The notes under the pieces: model-generated
What the model was told of the DNA's origin: nothing
Database searches by the model: none
What the model saw: only the letters and a program-made list of their open reading frames with translations
DNA from: Candidatus Rifleibacteriota bacterium
GTDB lineage: Bacteria; Riflebacteria; Ozemobacteria; Ozemobacterales; Ozemobacteraceae
NCBI GenBank assembly: GCA_017526725.1
Contig: JAFXRA010000310.1
Span: forward strand, 1-12,779
Direction: 5' to 3'
Length of the DNA: 12,779 bases
Program-made: the position numbers and the translations under genes
Part shown: positions 1-7,421 of the stretch, piece after piece
Layout: each line of letters begins with the position of its first letter
Numbering within the stretch: the first letter of the stretch is position 1

Positions 1-792
1 CAAGCTCTGAAAGAACACCCTGAAATAACAGGTGTGACAGTTACTTTTAACGAAACTTCAACAGGTATTTGCAATGATATAGAAGCTATTGGCAATTTCC
101 TGAAAGATAAAAATGTATTTCTTGTAGTAGACGGTGTTAGTGGCTTAGGCGCCCTACCCTATGACCATGATAAATGGCATGTTGATGCAACAGTAACTGC
201 TTCTCAAAAAGGTTTCTTAGCACCTCCAGGGGTTGGTATGGTTGCTCTTTCAGACCGTGCCTGGGAAAAAGCTCAGACTGTAATAGTTCACGGTCTGTAT
301 TTTGATCTTAAAGTTTACAAGAAGAATCAGGATTTGGCTGTTCCTGCTTATCCCTGGACACCAGCCATTAACGTAATGTATTCATTATTGGCAGCTTTAA
401 GGAAAATTGACAAAATCGGCTTAGATAAATGTATCGCACATTACCATAGACTTGCTGAAGGTTTCAGAGCTGCTCTTAAAGCTTTGAATATAAAGATATT
501 TACAGAAGAAAAAGCTTTGTCTACTGTATTGACAGTTTTCTATGTTCCGGAAGGTATTAACCCAAAAGAAATCATTAAAGAAATGGTAGAACGTTACGGT
601 ATTAGAATTGCCGGCGGTCAGGAACAGTTTGCTAATTCAATTCTTCGTGTAACAACCATAGGCAATATAGCTGAAAGAGATATCATTTCTACAGTGGGAA
701 TCTTAGAAATGATGCTAAAAGAAAAAGGTGCTATTAAAGAAGTAGGCGTTGGTGTGAAAGCAGCAATGGATTATTTCCTTAATAATAAATAA
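1..792 (+). CDS. Class V aminotransferase (alanine/serine-glyoxylate or serine-pyruvate type), 3' part
   Basis: PLP-dependent transaminase of the AGXT/SgaA branch, expected to move an amino group between alanine or serine and glyoxylate or pyruvate in the cytosol. The frame is open to base 1, so the N-terminal part is missing; the first internal ATG (34) is not the true start. Visible family marks are the NETSTG motif (bases 49-66), the VVDGVSG strand with the PLP-pyridine Asp (130-132), and SQKGF with the Schiff-base Lys (208-210), followed by PPGVG. The C-terminal domain has a GIRIAGGQ segment and ends in GVGVKAAMDYF, as in this family. It is followed 61 bp later by a gcvT-like gene and then glyA, which supports a role in glyoxylate-glycine-serine interconversion. 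The exact substrate pair cannot be read from sequence. The family call is secure. Confidence 0.9.
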   Translation, partial: QALKEHPEITGVTVTFNETSTGICNDIEAIGNFLKDKNVFLVVDGVSGLGALPYDHDKWHVDATVTASQKGFLAPPGVGMVALSDRAWEKAQTVIVHGLYFDLKVYKKNQDLAVPAYPWTPAINVMYSLLAALRKIDKIGLDKCIAHYHRLAEGFRAALKALNIKIFTEEKALSTVLTVFYVPEGINPKEIIKEMVERYGIRIAGGQEQFANSILRVTTIGNIAERDIISTVGILEMMLKEKGAIKEVGVGVKAAMDYFLNNK

Positions 793-853
793 CTTTCAGA
801 CTTACTAACAGCAGTAATTATCGTAAGCTTATTCCTTATAATAGGAGAAATTA

Positions 854-1933
854 ATGAAAGAAACGCCGTTACGAGCAATTCATGAATCATTAGACGCCAT
901 GATGGTTGATTCTGAAGAATGGTATATGCCCGGACAGTATACCTCAATTGTAGATGAACACAATCTTGTAAGAAATAATGTTGGTATATTTGACCTTTGC
1001 CATATGGGTGAATTATGGATAACAGGCAAAGATGCTTTGCCAAATATTCAAAATCTTTGCACTCAGGATATAGAACTACTTTGTGATAGACAGATCGCCT
1101 ATACGCCCATGTGTAGAGAAGATGGAACCATAGTAGATGATGTTCTTGTTTATCGGTGGGAACCCAAAACCTTCATGCTTCTCGTTAATGCCAAAAATAT
1201 TGATAAAGACATTGAATGGATAAAGAACCAGTTGAATGGTGATGTAGAATTGTCAAATCAGTCTGATGAAACAGGTTTGCTTTCTATTCAAGGGCCTAAT
1301 GCTGAAGCTGTTCTTCAGAAGATTACAAGACAGAGACTGAATTCAATTCAGTATTATTGGTTTACAACAGGTATTGTTGCTGGTATAGACTGTATAATTA
1401 GCAGAAGTGGCTTTACGGGAGAAGATGGCTTCGAAATCTATTGTGAGTCTTCTGAAGTTGTTAAACTTTGGAATGCATTGTTAGAAGCAGGAAAAGAAGT
1501 TGAGCTAAAACCTATAGGTCTTGGAGCAAAAGACAGTCTTAGATTAGAAAATCGTCTAGTCTCTTATGGTATGGATATTGATGATACAACAACTCCAATA
1601 GAAGCAAACATGAATTGGACTGTCTGTCTTAATAAAGGACGCTTTATTGGTTATGATGTATTAAAAAAGCAGAAAGAGCGTGGAACAAACCGAACTCTTG
1701 TTGGTTTTGAAATGCCTAAGGGGCCACTTCCAAAACATGGTACCCCGGTTGCTTTTCAAAATAAAAGAATTGGCAGAGTTACATCCTGTGTTATTTCACC
1801 AACCTTAAAGAAAACTATAGGTTTGGCTTATGTCCCGATATCTTTTAAAGAAATTGGTGCAATGTTTGATATAGAAATAAAAGGGAAGTATTTTTCCGCC
1901 ACTGTTATAGAAACTCCCTTCTATAGAAGATAA
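854..1933 (+). CDS. gcvT: Aminomethyltransferase, glycine cleavage T-protein family
   Basis: 359 aa, the normal length for GcvT, which transfers the aminomethyl carbon from lipoyl-GcvH to tetrahydrofolate, giving methylene-THF and ammonia. Similarity runs end to end from the TPL start: FDLCHMGE (46-53), GTIVDDVLVY with the catalytic-type Asp at D96, LVNAKNIDKD (110-119), SGFTGEDGFE (185-194), GLGAKDSLRLE (222-232), SPTLKKTIGLAYV near the end, and a terminal PFYRR. The start is fixed by GGAG at 844-847, 6 nt before the ATG. Oddities: the usual GLGARD motif has Lys (K226) for Arg, and the usual GW of the N-terminal segment reads EW (22-23). No gcvH, gcvP or lpd lies in the window, so the lipoyl partner must be elsewhere, or the protein is a GcvT-like folate enzyme with another methyl donor. 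It is 18 bp upstream of glyA and probably co-transcribed. Confidence 0.87.
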   Translation: MKETPLRAIHESLDAMMVDSEEWYMPGQYTSIVDEHNLVRNNVGIFDLCHMGELWITGKDALPNIQNLCTQDIELLCDRQIAYTPMCREDGTIVDDVLVYRWEPKTFMLLVNAKNIDKDIEWIKNQLNGDVELSNQSDETGLLSIQGPNAEAVLQKITRQRLNSIQYYWFTTGIVAGIDCIISRSGFTGEDGFEIYCESSEVVKLWNALLEAGKEVELKPIGLGAKDSLRLENRLVSYGMDIDDTTTPIEANMNWTVCLNKGRFIGYDVLKKQKERGTNRTLVGFEMPKGPLPKHGTPVAFQNKRIGRVTSCVISPTLKKTIGLAYVPISFKEIGAMFDIEIKGKYFSATVIETPFYRR

Positions 1934-1951
1934 TTTAATAAGGAGACAAAA

Positions 1952-3187
1952 ATGTATCGTTTAAGTGAGATAGACCCTGAAATTAAAGCTATTATTAATG
2001 AAGAAAAAGAACGTCAGATGAATCAGATTGAACTTATCGCTTCTGAAAATTTTGTTTCTGAAGCAGTTCTAGAAGCTCTTGGTTCGGTTATGACCAATAA
2101 ATATGCAGAAGGTTACCCTGGCAAGCGTTATTATGGCGGCTGCGAAGTCGTTGATAAAGCTGAAAACTTGGCAAGAGAAAGAGTTAAACAGCTTTTTGGT
2201 TGTGAACACGTTAATGTTCAGCCTCATTCAGGTTCTCAGGCTAATATGGCTGTTTACCAAACTGTAATGAAACCAGGCGAAACTTATCTTGGGATGAATT
2301 TGCAGAATGGCGGCCATTTGTCACACGGCAGTCCTGTTAATTTTTCTGGCCTTCTCTATAAAGTAGTTCCTTATGGTTTAAGAGAAGATACTGAACGTAT
2401 CGACTACGACGAAATAAGAAAGCTTGCACTTGAACATAAACCTAAGATGATTATTTCTGGTGCTTCTGCTTATCCAAGAATTATTGATTTCGAAAAAATT
2501 AAGGAAATCTGCGATGAAGTAGGTGCTGTAATGATGGTTGATATTGCTCATATCGCCGGTCTTGTTGCAACAGGCTTACACCCCTCTCCTGTTCCATATG
2601 CAGATTTTGTAACTACTACAACCCACAAGACTCTTAGAGGTCCTCGCGGTGGCATGATTATGTGCAAAGAAAAATGGGCTAAGGCACTAGATAAGACCAT
2701 TTTCCCAGGATTGCAGGGCGGCCCCTTAATGCATGTTATTGCAGCTAAAGCTGTAGCTTTCAAAGAAGCATTAGACCCATCTTTTAAAGTTTATCAGAAA
2801 AATATTTTAGACAATGCCCAAGCCTTGGCTAAAGCTTTAACAGAACGTGGTTTCAGACTTATTACCGGCGGAACAGATAACCATCTGATGCTTGTTGATG
2901 TCAGAAACAAAAAGGTTACTGGAAAAGTTGCTGAAAAAGCTTTGGATAAAGCCGGTATTACTGCCAACAAGAATACTATTCCTAATGACCCTGAATCACC
3001 ATTTGTAACATCAGGTCTTAGATTAGGGACTCCAGCTGTTACTACCCGTGGTATGGGAACCGCTGAAATGGTTAAAATCGCTGACTTTATAGACAGAGCT
3101 TTAACAGCTCCAGAAGATGAACAACATCTTGCTTCAATTAAAAAAGAAGTTGTTGAACTTTGCCAAAAGTTCCCATTCTATAAGTGA
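1952..3187 (+). CDS. glyA: Serine hydroxymethyltransferase
   Basis: 411 aa, full family length. It converts serine plus THF to glycine plus 5,10-methylene-THF, a cytosolic PLP enzyme. Visible motifs: [12 protein letters not shown] (25-36), [15 protein letters not shown] (49-63), [11 protein letters not shown] (88-98), GGHLSHG (120-126), [11 protein letters not shown] (194-204), [14 protein letters not shown] (221-234) with the PLP Lys at K226, and the C-terminal [14 protein letters not shown] segment. AGGAG at 1941-1945 lies 6 nt before the ATG. It follows gcvT by 18 bp, so the two products share the methylene-THF and glycine pools, and the upstream aminotransferase could feed glycine from glyoxylate. 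All key residues are present; I see nothing truncated. No rho-independent terminator is evident directly after the stop. Confidence 0.97.
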   Translation: MYRLSEIDPEIKAIINEEKERQMNQIELIASENFVSEAVLEALGSVMTNKYAEGYPGKRYYGGCEVVDKAENLARERVKQLFGCEHVNVQPHSGSQANMAVYQTVMKPGETYLGMNLQNGGHLSHGSPVNFSGLLYKVVPYGLREDTERIDYDEIRKLALEHKPKMIISGASAYPRIIDFEKIKEICDEVGAVMMVDIAHIAGLVATGLHPSPVPYADFVTTTTHKTLRGPRGGMIMCKEKWAKALDKTIFPGLQGGPLMHVIAAKAVAFKEALDPSFKVYQKNILDNAQALAKALTERGFRLITGGTDNHLMLVDVRNKKVTGKVAEKALDKAGITANKNTIPNDPESPFVTSGLRLGTPAVTTRGMGTAEMVKIADFIDRALTAPEDEQHLASIKKEVVELCQKFPFYK

Positions 3188-3263
3188 GTGGTAAGAAATA
3201 AGATCAAAAATGGAGATATAAGACCATAGATGTAGACACAATACAATAAAATTGAAAAGTGAT

Positions 3264-3311
3264 ACGCTTCGCTGTTGGACACTTCGTCGTAGGGACGATT
3301 GCTGTTGCAAT
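3264..3311 (-). repeat. Left hairpin cluster of mosaic element
   Basis: Three short inverted repeats. ACGC-TTC-GC(t)GT at 3264-3275 and ACAC-TTC-GT(c)GT at 3279-3290 have the same architecture (4-bp stem, one bulged base, TTC loop), but the inner pairs differ in a compensated way (GC/GC versus AC/GT). ATTGC-TGTT-GCAAT spans 3298-3311 and is followed at 3313-3320 by TGTGGAAA, the reverse complement of the boxes preceding the right-hand hairpins. Covariation of stems suggests that structure is selected or copied by a mobile element, rather than primary sequence. Confidence 0.6.
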
Positions 3312-3313
3312 AT

Positions 3314-3431
3314 GTGGAAATTGTTAGAATAGTTAGAAGAGTTGGAAATGTTATAAAAGTTCGAATTGGTTTAGGTTACTAACTCTAGTTTTAACAATTT
3401 GAACTACTCGAACAATTAGAACAAATAGAAC
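3314..3431. repeat. Two opposed arrays of degenerate 9-bp repeats
   Basis: Left array: GTTNGAA-like units begin at 3323, 3332, 3341, 3350 and 3359 (GTTAGAA, GTTAGAA, GTTGGAA, GTTATAA, GTTCGAA), with a looser unit at 3314; the spacing is exactly 9 bp. Right array: the complement-type core AAC ends at 3395, 3404, 3413, 3422 and 3431, again exactly 9 bp apart, in units reading GTTCNAA or similar on the minus strand. The centre contains GTTACTAAC. The arms can pair only imperfectly, so this is an inverted arrangement of arrays rather than one clean palindrome. Confidence 0.7.
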
Positions 3432-3445
3432 TTTTGGTTATTCAT

Positions 3446-3522
3446 TTCCCACAGGCAACGATAGTTGCTGTCCCACAAGTTGCAAAGCAACTGTACCACT
3501 TTCCACAGAGCCGAAAGGCTCT
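3446..3522 (+). repeat. Right hairpin cluster with CCACA boxes
   Basis: Three modules, each a CCACA box followed by a hairpin: TTCCCACA (3446-3453) then GCAAC-GATA-GTTGC (3455-3468, extendable past a bulged G); TCCCACA (3471-3477) then AGTTGC-AAA-GCAACT (3478-3492); TTTCCACA (3500-3507) then AGAGCC-GAAA-GGCTCT (3507-3522, a GNRA-type loop). Stem sequences differ but stay complementary. The mirrored left side carries the same box and hairpin in opposite orientation. Confidence 0.65.
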
Positions 3523-3613
3523 AAGCAACCACACCAATCATTACCTAATGAATAACAATAACTACAATAACTAGTAAAAATAATAAAAACTAATATCTCC
3601 CACCACCAATCAT

Positions 3614-5086
3614 ATGATAATAGACATTCCACCTATTGAATCAAGTTTAATACAGGAAATACTGCTTTTTTTTAGACCTTCTACTGAACACCAGGTCTGG
3701 TTAGTCGGTGGTTTTATTCGTGATTTGCTAAATGGAAAAAAAGAATGTTTTGATATTGACTTAGCTTTAAGTTTTAATCCTTTTAAATCTGCTAGAGAAT
3801 ATGCTCGTTCAACCAATTCAGGTGTTGTTATTTTAGACGAAGAACGACACATAATTAGAATTGTAAGAACTTTGGAAAATGGCAAAAGCTATACTTTTGA
3901 TTTGTCTGAATTTAGAGCAGCCAATATTGATGAAGACTTAAAATCTAGAGATTTTACTTTTAATGCAATTTCAGCACCTTTATTCGATGATGGACTTAAA
4001 ATCATAAAAAATAATAAAATAAAACTCTATGACCCTTTAGATGGTAAAAAAGCTTTAAAAGACAGAGTTTTAGAACCTTGTTCCTCTAACCTATTTAAAG
4101 ATGACCCACTGAGAATAATGCGTGCTTTCAGGTTTGGCGCCTTATATAATACATCTCTTTCTGAGGATTTAATAAAACTAATTCAAGAAAGTAAAGATTT
4201 GCTTTTATCTGTTTCTGGCGAACGAATTAGAGATGAATTATTCAAGATTTTTACAATTCAAGATAGTTATAAATGGATTAGTCTTCTGGATGAGTTAAAG
4301 ATTTTTGATATAATTCTTCCTGAACTTTCTGTTAGTCACGGTGTTTCTCAAAATGAATGGCATCACTTGGATGTTTTCGACCATAGTCTTCTTTCTTTGG
4401 AAAAACTTGAAACGCTATTGAACATTCCGACTCCTTATCCATGGTGGAATGAATTAATCTGCTATTTAAATGAAACTATCAGCGGTTCTAGAACTTATCT
4501 GCAGATTTTAAAATTTGGCTGCCTTTTACATGATATTGGAAAAGTTCCTTGCAAGGCTATTAACTCTGAAACAGGAAAAGTGATCTTTCATCGTCACGAG
4601 GTCGAAGGGGCTAGAATGATGAAAGATATTTGTGAAAGATTAAGGTTGTCTTCTAAAGAACTAACTTTTCTGCAGAATCTGGTTAAGAATCATATGCGCC
4701 CCGGCCTTATTCTTCAACAAGGAATTAGCGATAAAAGACTTTATAGATTTTATAATGAATGCGGTCGTGATGCTCTTGGTATTTGCCTTGTCTGTCTTGC
4801 TGACAGATATTCAGCTCTTGGCAAAAAAGTTTCTGATGACTATTTGATTACTTTTGCTGCCGGAATCTATCAGATTATGGATGATTTTTACCATCAGTCT
4901 CAAAAGACTAAAATCAAACCTCTGTTGAATGGAAATGAAATAATGAGTCTTTTTAATCTTAAGCCAGGACCAATTATAAAAAAACTTATTGATACTCTGG
5001 AAGAGGCTCAATATGCTGAAGAAATCTCTAATAAAGACGAAGCTGTAAAATTACTTTCATTAGAACTCACAAAACTTATTAAATAG
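3614..5086 (+). CDS. CCA tRNA nucleotidyltransferase / poly(A) polymerase family protein with HD domain
   Basis: 490 aa class II nucleotidyltransferase. It probably adds or repairs the 3' CCA of tRNA, but A-adding or poly(A) polymerase activity is possible because this family splits by specificity. N-terminal catalytic head: LVGGFIRD (30-37), then FDIDLAL with metal-binding Asp residues D47 and D49, and SRDFTFNAI (111-119). The nucleotide-recognition region has DDPLRIMRAFRF (163-174) and GERIRDELFKI (202-212). A metal-dependent HD domain follows: H257, LLHDIGKVP (304-312), HRHEVEG (326-332), NHMRP (359-363) and LADRYS (395-400). The tail has LNGNEIM and PGPIIKKL, as in HD-containing CCA enzymes. 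The ATG at 3614 is the first usable start, and GGF motifs follow closely, but no Shine-Dalgarno is visible. It sits downstream of the structured intergenic region. Confidence 0.9.
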   Translation: MIIDIPPIESSLIQEILLFFRPSTEHQVWLVGGFIRDLLNGKKECFDIDLALSFNPFKSAREYARSTNSGVVILDEERHIIRIVRTLENGKSYTFDLSEFRAANIDEDLKSRDFTFNAISAPLFDDGLKIIKNNKIKLYDPLDGKKALKDRVLEPCSSNLFKDDPLRIMRAFRFGALYNTSLSEDLIKLIQESKDLLLSVSGERIRDELFKIFTIQDSYKWISLLDELKIFDIILPELSVSHGVSQNEWHHLDVFDHSLLSLEKLETLLNIPTPYPWWNELICYLNETISGSRTYLQILKFGCLLHDIGKVPCKAINSETGKVIFHRHEVEGARMMKDICERLRLSSKELTFLQNLVKNHMRPGLILQQGISDKRLYRFYNECGRDALGICLVCLADRYSALGKKVSDDYLITFAAGIYQIMDDFYHQSQKTKIKPLLNGNEIMSLFNLKPGPIIKKLIDTLEEAQYAEEISNKDEAVKLLSLELTKLIK

Positions 5087-5089
5087 AGA

Positions 5090-5118
5090 TTGTTATTTTC
5101 TTCAAAAAAGGGTACAAT
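5090..5118 (+). promoter_or_regulatory. Sigma70-type promoter for the TPR protein gene
   Basis: TTGTTA (5090-5095) and TACAAT (5113-5118) are separated by exactly 17 bp, starting right after the previous gene's stop. Transcription would begin around 5125, next to the ATG at 5127, which suggests a very short or absent leader. AAAAGGG at 5106-5112 is too far from the ATG to be an obvious ribosome site. Confidence 0.6.
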
Positions 5119-5126
5119 AATAATAT

Positions 5127-6896
5127 ATGCAACAGAAAATACAACAATTCGTTTTTTTAAGCGAGCGAATTCTTTCTGAGACTGGTGAATTAAGACTTCG
5201 CAGAACTTGGAATGAATTATCTTCCGTTTCTGTACAGTTAGCTCCCTATATGGTTCAGCTTTCTCAGAATTTTGACCCCAAATATGCCTTGTTATTCCTA
5301 TTATCTTGTGGAAATGATGGAACTCAGAAAAACGGTTGTTTTTCTATGTTGTTCAGAAAGATTCTTTCAAGGATTCCCAATAAAGATCTCTTTTCTGTTT
5401 TATCTTCTATTAACAGGGTTGAATTAAACAGTTACTTACTACCCTTCCTTTATGAAAAAGGAGATATTGGATCTGTTGCTGCTTATACATCTGCAAAACT
5501 GGGTTTAAAGGTTAATTATGATTCTTTTGAATTTTTCTTATCTTCAAGAGAATGGACTCAGGAAGACTTAGTTAATTTAAGTATTTTGGTATTGGCTGAA
5601 CAGCGTGATACTCTTATTGTAAATCTTGAAAATATATATAATACTAATAAAAAAGAAGTCTTTGCTCAGTTTTTGAATGTTTTAAAATCTTCTAATTTGA
5701 CAGAGCCAGTTTTACCAGAAATTCAAGCACCTCAACCGATAAGTGCTCCTACTCCTCAGCCTCGTCCTGCTGCAGTTCCACCTAGAACTAATGCCCAGCC
5801 GCCAAAACAAGAGTTTAAATTTAAGCTGACAGGTAACTCTTCAAATAATTCTAATCCTCAGCCGGGGTTTCCTCCTAAAGGAAATACAAATATTCCTGTT
5901 CAGGCAGGTATTAGTAAACCTAATCAACCTGCTAAGCCTCTTCAGCAGAATAAAACTATACAGCCCAGTAGTCCAAATCCACAACCAGTTAATTCTTCTT
6001 CTGTAAACGATAATAACAATAAAGTTTCTCAAGAGCCAACTGTTGATAGTAGCCAGAATACAGGCAATAATTTTATCAATAAAACTAAAGATTTATTTGA
6101 AAAAGTTAAGGATACTGTTAGCAATACAACACTTACAATTCCTTCTAATGCCACAGATAATGCTTTTATAAATAAAATAAAATCTAAAATGGAAGAGTTA
6201 GGAATTAACTCTTCTTCTTCATCTGATAATCCAATAAAGCAAACACCTGTAATTATTGTCGGAGTTTTAATACTTATAATTATCATATATTTACTTTTCT
6301 GGTTGTTCAGCAGCGGTGATGATTCGGGTGAAATGACGGTTATGGCTCCGCCAATGGAAGGCAAGATTCCGGAATACTGGGTAGATGCTGTTACAAATCA
6401 AAAAATCACCCCTCAATATATAGAAGCTGATGTTGACTATCGTATGGGAGAGTTATATCTATCCAGGAATCATTATGAGGAAGCTACAAAGTTTTTCTCA
6501 AGCGCTTTAAGAACAGAACCTAATCACAATATTGCTAAATTAAGATGGGGTTATGCAGAATTATTGCAAGGAAATTATTTTGTTGCAAAAAAACTTTTAA
6601 AAGAAGTGTTAGCGGCTGATTCAAAGATGAAAAACGTAAATCTTTACTTGGCAAGAACTGCCAGCGGTGAGAAAGATTTCAATAATGCTAAAAATTACTA
6701 TAGAGCAGAATATAGAAATTTTGGTTCTTTAGATGTTGGTATGGAATATGCCAACTTTATGGCCAGTATTGGTCAGCAAGATGAGGCTATGGATTTTTTA
6801 TCTGTTTTACAGGAAAAATTTCCTGAAAAGATGCTTATCTTAAATGCCTCTTCGATGACTCAACAACCTGTGCAAAAAACAAAAACTAAAGGATAA
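5127..6896 (+). CDS. Membrane-anchored TPR protein with long disordered linker, pilus-locus associated
   Basis: 589 aa; I do not recognise a named family. Residues 1-190 are mostly helical, with no motif I can name. Residues 195-370 are rich in Pro, Gln, Asn and Ser and look disordered; within them NNFINKTKDLFEKVKD (314-329) and NAFINKIKSKMEEL (345-358) look like a duplicated short helix. One transmembrane helix lies at about 374-394 (PVIIVGVLILIIIIYLLFWLF). Residues 430-565 hold TPR-like helical repeats (YRMGELYLSRNHYEEATKFFSSALRTEPN, split over two helices, then two or three further units). The likely topology is N-terminus in the cytoplasm and TPRs in the periplasm. A scaffold role for the pilus or secretion apparatus is inferred from the prepilin genes that follow 21 bp downstream. 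No Shine-Dalgarno precedes the ATG; the promoter almost abuts it. Confidence 0.8.
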   Translation: MQQKIQQFVFLSERILSETGELRLRRTWNELSSVSVQLAPYMVQLSQNFDPKYALLFLLSCGNDGTQKNGCFSMLFRKILSRIPNKDLFSVLSSINRVELNSYLLPFLYEKGDIGSVAAYTSAKLGLKVNYDSFEFFLSSREWTQEDLVNLSILVLAEQRDTLIVNLENIYNTNKKEVFAQFLNVLKSSNLTEPVLPEIQAPQPISAPTPQPRPAAVPPRTNAQPPKQEFKFKLTGNSSNNSNPQPGFPPKGNTNIPVQAGISKPNQPAKPLQQNKTIQPSSPNPQPVNSSSVNDNNNKVSQEPTVDSSQNTGNNFINKTKDLFEKVKDTVSNTTLTIPSNATDNAFINKIKSKMEELGINSSSSSDNPIKQTPVIIVGVLILIIIIYLLFWLFSSGDDSGEMTVMAPPMEGKIPEYWVDAVTNQKITPQYIEADVDYRMGELYLSRNHYEEATKFFSSALRTEPNHNIAKLRWGYAELLQGNYFVAKKLLKEVLAADSKMKNVNLYLARTASGEKDFNNAKNYYRAEYRNFGSLDVGMEYANFMASIGQQDEAMDFLSVLQEKFPEKMLILNASSMTQQPVQKTKTKG

Positions 6897-6905
6897 ACAA
6901 GTCCG

Positions 6906-6911
6906 TATTAT
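6906..6911 (+). promoter_or_regulatory. Possible -10 box directly upstream of prepilin start
   Basis: TATTAT lies 6 nt before the ATG at 6918, where a Shine-Dalgarno would be expected and none is seen. There is no good -35 at 17 bp. It resembles the arrangement before 5127 and 9735, but in AT-rich DNA such hexamers are common. Confidence 0.25.
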
Positions 6912-6917
6912 AAATAG

Positions 6918-7421
6918 ATGAAGAAAAAAGCAGTAACCTTAACTGAAGTATTGATTGCCTTAGCTGTTGGAGTAATAATTCTACTCCCAACAACTGCGAT
7001 GTTCTCTACTTCATCCAGATTGATGGAAAAAAGCAGTAATCTAGGACTTGCTGCCGGCATTGCTCGTTATATTATTCAAGGTATGATGACAATGGAAATG
7101 CAAGAAATAAAGGCTATTGATGTTCCAGGTGTTTCTATGTGTGACAGTTCTGAGAAAAACACTTATTTTCAGACTTTATTCGATTTAAAAGATACTTGTG
7201 GTGATTTAAAAAAAGGCAAAGTTACTATGAGTATGAAAAATTGTCCAAAGCTATACCAGAGATTAGCTAGATATGAATTCAGGTATTCAATTTCAGTCGG
7301 ACTTGTTCAAAGTAAAGATATTGATGATGATATTATGAAAACCGTTACCGTGTACGTAACATGGAAAGAGTTTGGCGTTGATAAGATTTATGAAACACAT
7401 GCATTTATTGTCCCGAGATAA
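6918..7421 (+). CDS. Type IV prepilin-like protein (minor pilin/pseudopilin, GspI/PilV-like)
   Basis: 167 aa. The N-terminus is a class III prepilin signal: a short basic leader MKKKA, then VTLTEVLIALAVGVIILLP, with Glu at mature position 5 (E10) and a hydrophobic helix to about residue 28. Prepilin peptidase would cut after A5; the residue before the cut is Ala, not the usual Gly. The C-terminal part ends with KTVTVYVTWKEF and YETHAFIV, the beta-strand pattern typical of minor pseudopilins. Three cysteines (C75, C94, C109) could form a disulfide after export. It lies 21 bp after the TPR gene, overlaps the next prepilin gene, and has no clear ribosome site. The exact GspH/I/J or PilE/V/W class is not certain. 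Confidence 0.82.
   Translation: MKKKAVTLTEVLIALAVGVIILLPTTAMFSTSSRLMEKSSNLGLAAGIARYIIQGMMTMEMQEIKAIDVPGVSMCDSSEKNTYFQTLFDLKDTCGDLKKGKVTMSMKNCPKLYQRLARYEFRYSISVGLVQSKDIDDDIMKTVTVYVTWKEFGVDKIYETHAFIVPR

Larger units (their letters stand above)
3188..3613. other. Structured intergenic region, no gene
   Basis: The only gene-free stretch above 300 bp. It contains no convincing ORF: the reverse-strand open frame here is a by-product of the repeats. It holds, in order, two small TTC-loop hairpins, an ATTGC hairpin, a TGTGGAAA box, a 9-bp-period repeat array, a short central segment (about 3375-3388), the same kind of array in reverse orientation, and three hairpins each preceded by a (T)TYCCACA-type box. 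An AT-rich tail near 3551-3595 also shows a loose 9-bp rhythm (AATAACAAT, AACTACAAT, AACTAGTAA). GGAGATAT (3212-3219) and ATATCTCC (3593-3600) are inverted copies near the outer limits and might be termini, though 8 bp can match by chance. A promoter for the downstream gene must lie here, but I cannot place it securely. Confidence 0.75.

Noticed and set aside
771..1043. Minus-strand open frame over the gcvT start
   Set aside because: Antisense to a well-supported GcvT; no motif or ribosome site.
3188..3311. Rho-independent terminator after glyA
   Set aside because: The small hairpins at 3264-3311 lack a following T tract and are short; they fit the mosaic element better.
3314..3522. Repeat-rich spacer as a CRISPR array
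   Set aside because: The units are 7-9 bp and degenerate with no unique spacers, and no cas gene is nearby.
3438..3632. Minus-strand open frame of 64 codons in the glyA-cca spacer
   Set aside because: It runs through hairpins and repeats, overlaps the start of cca, has low-complexity Tyr/Ser/Trp content and no ribosome site.
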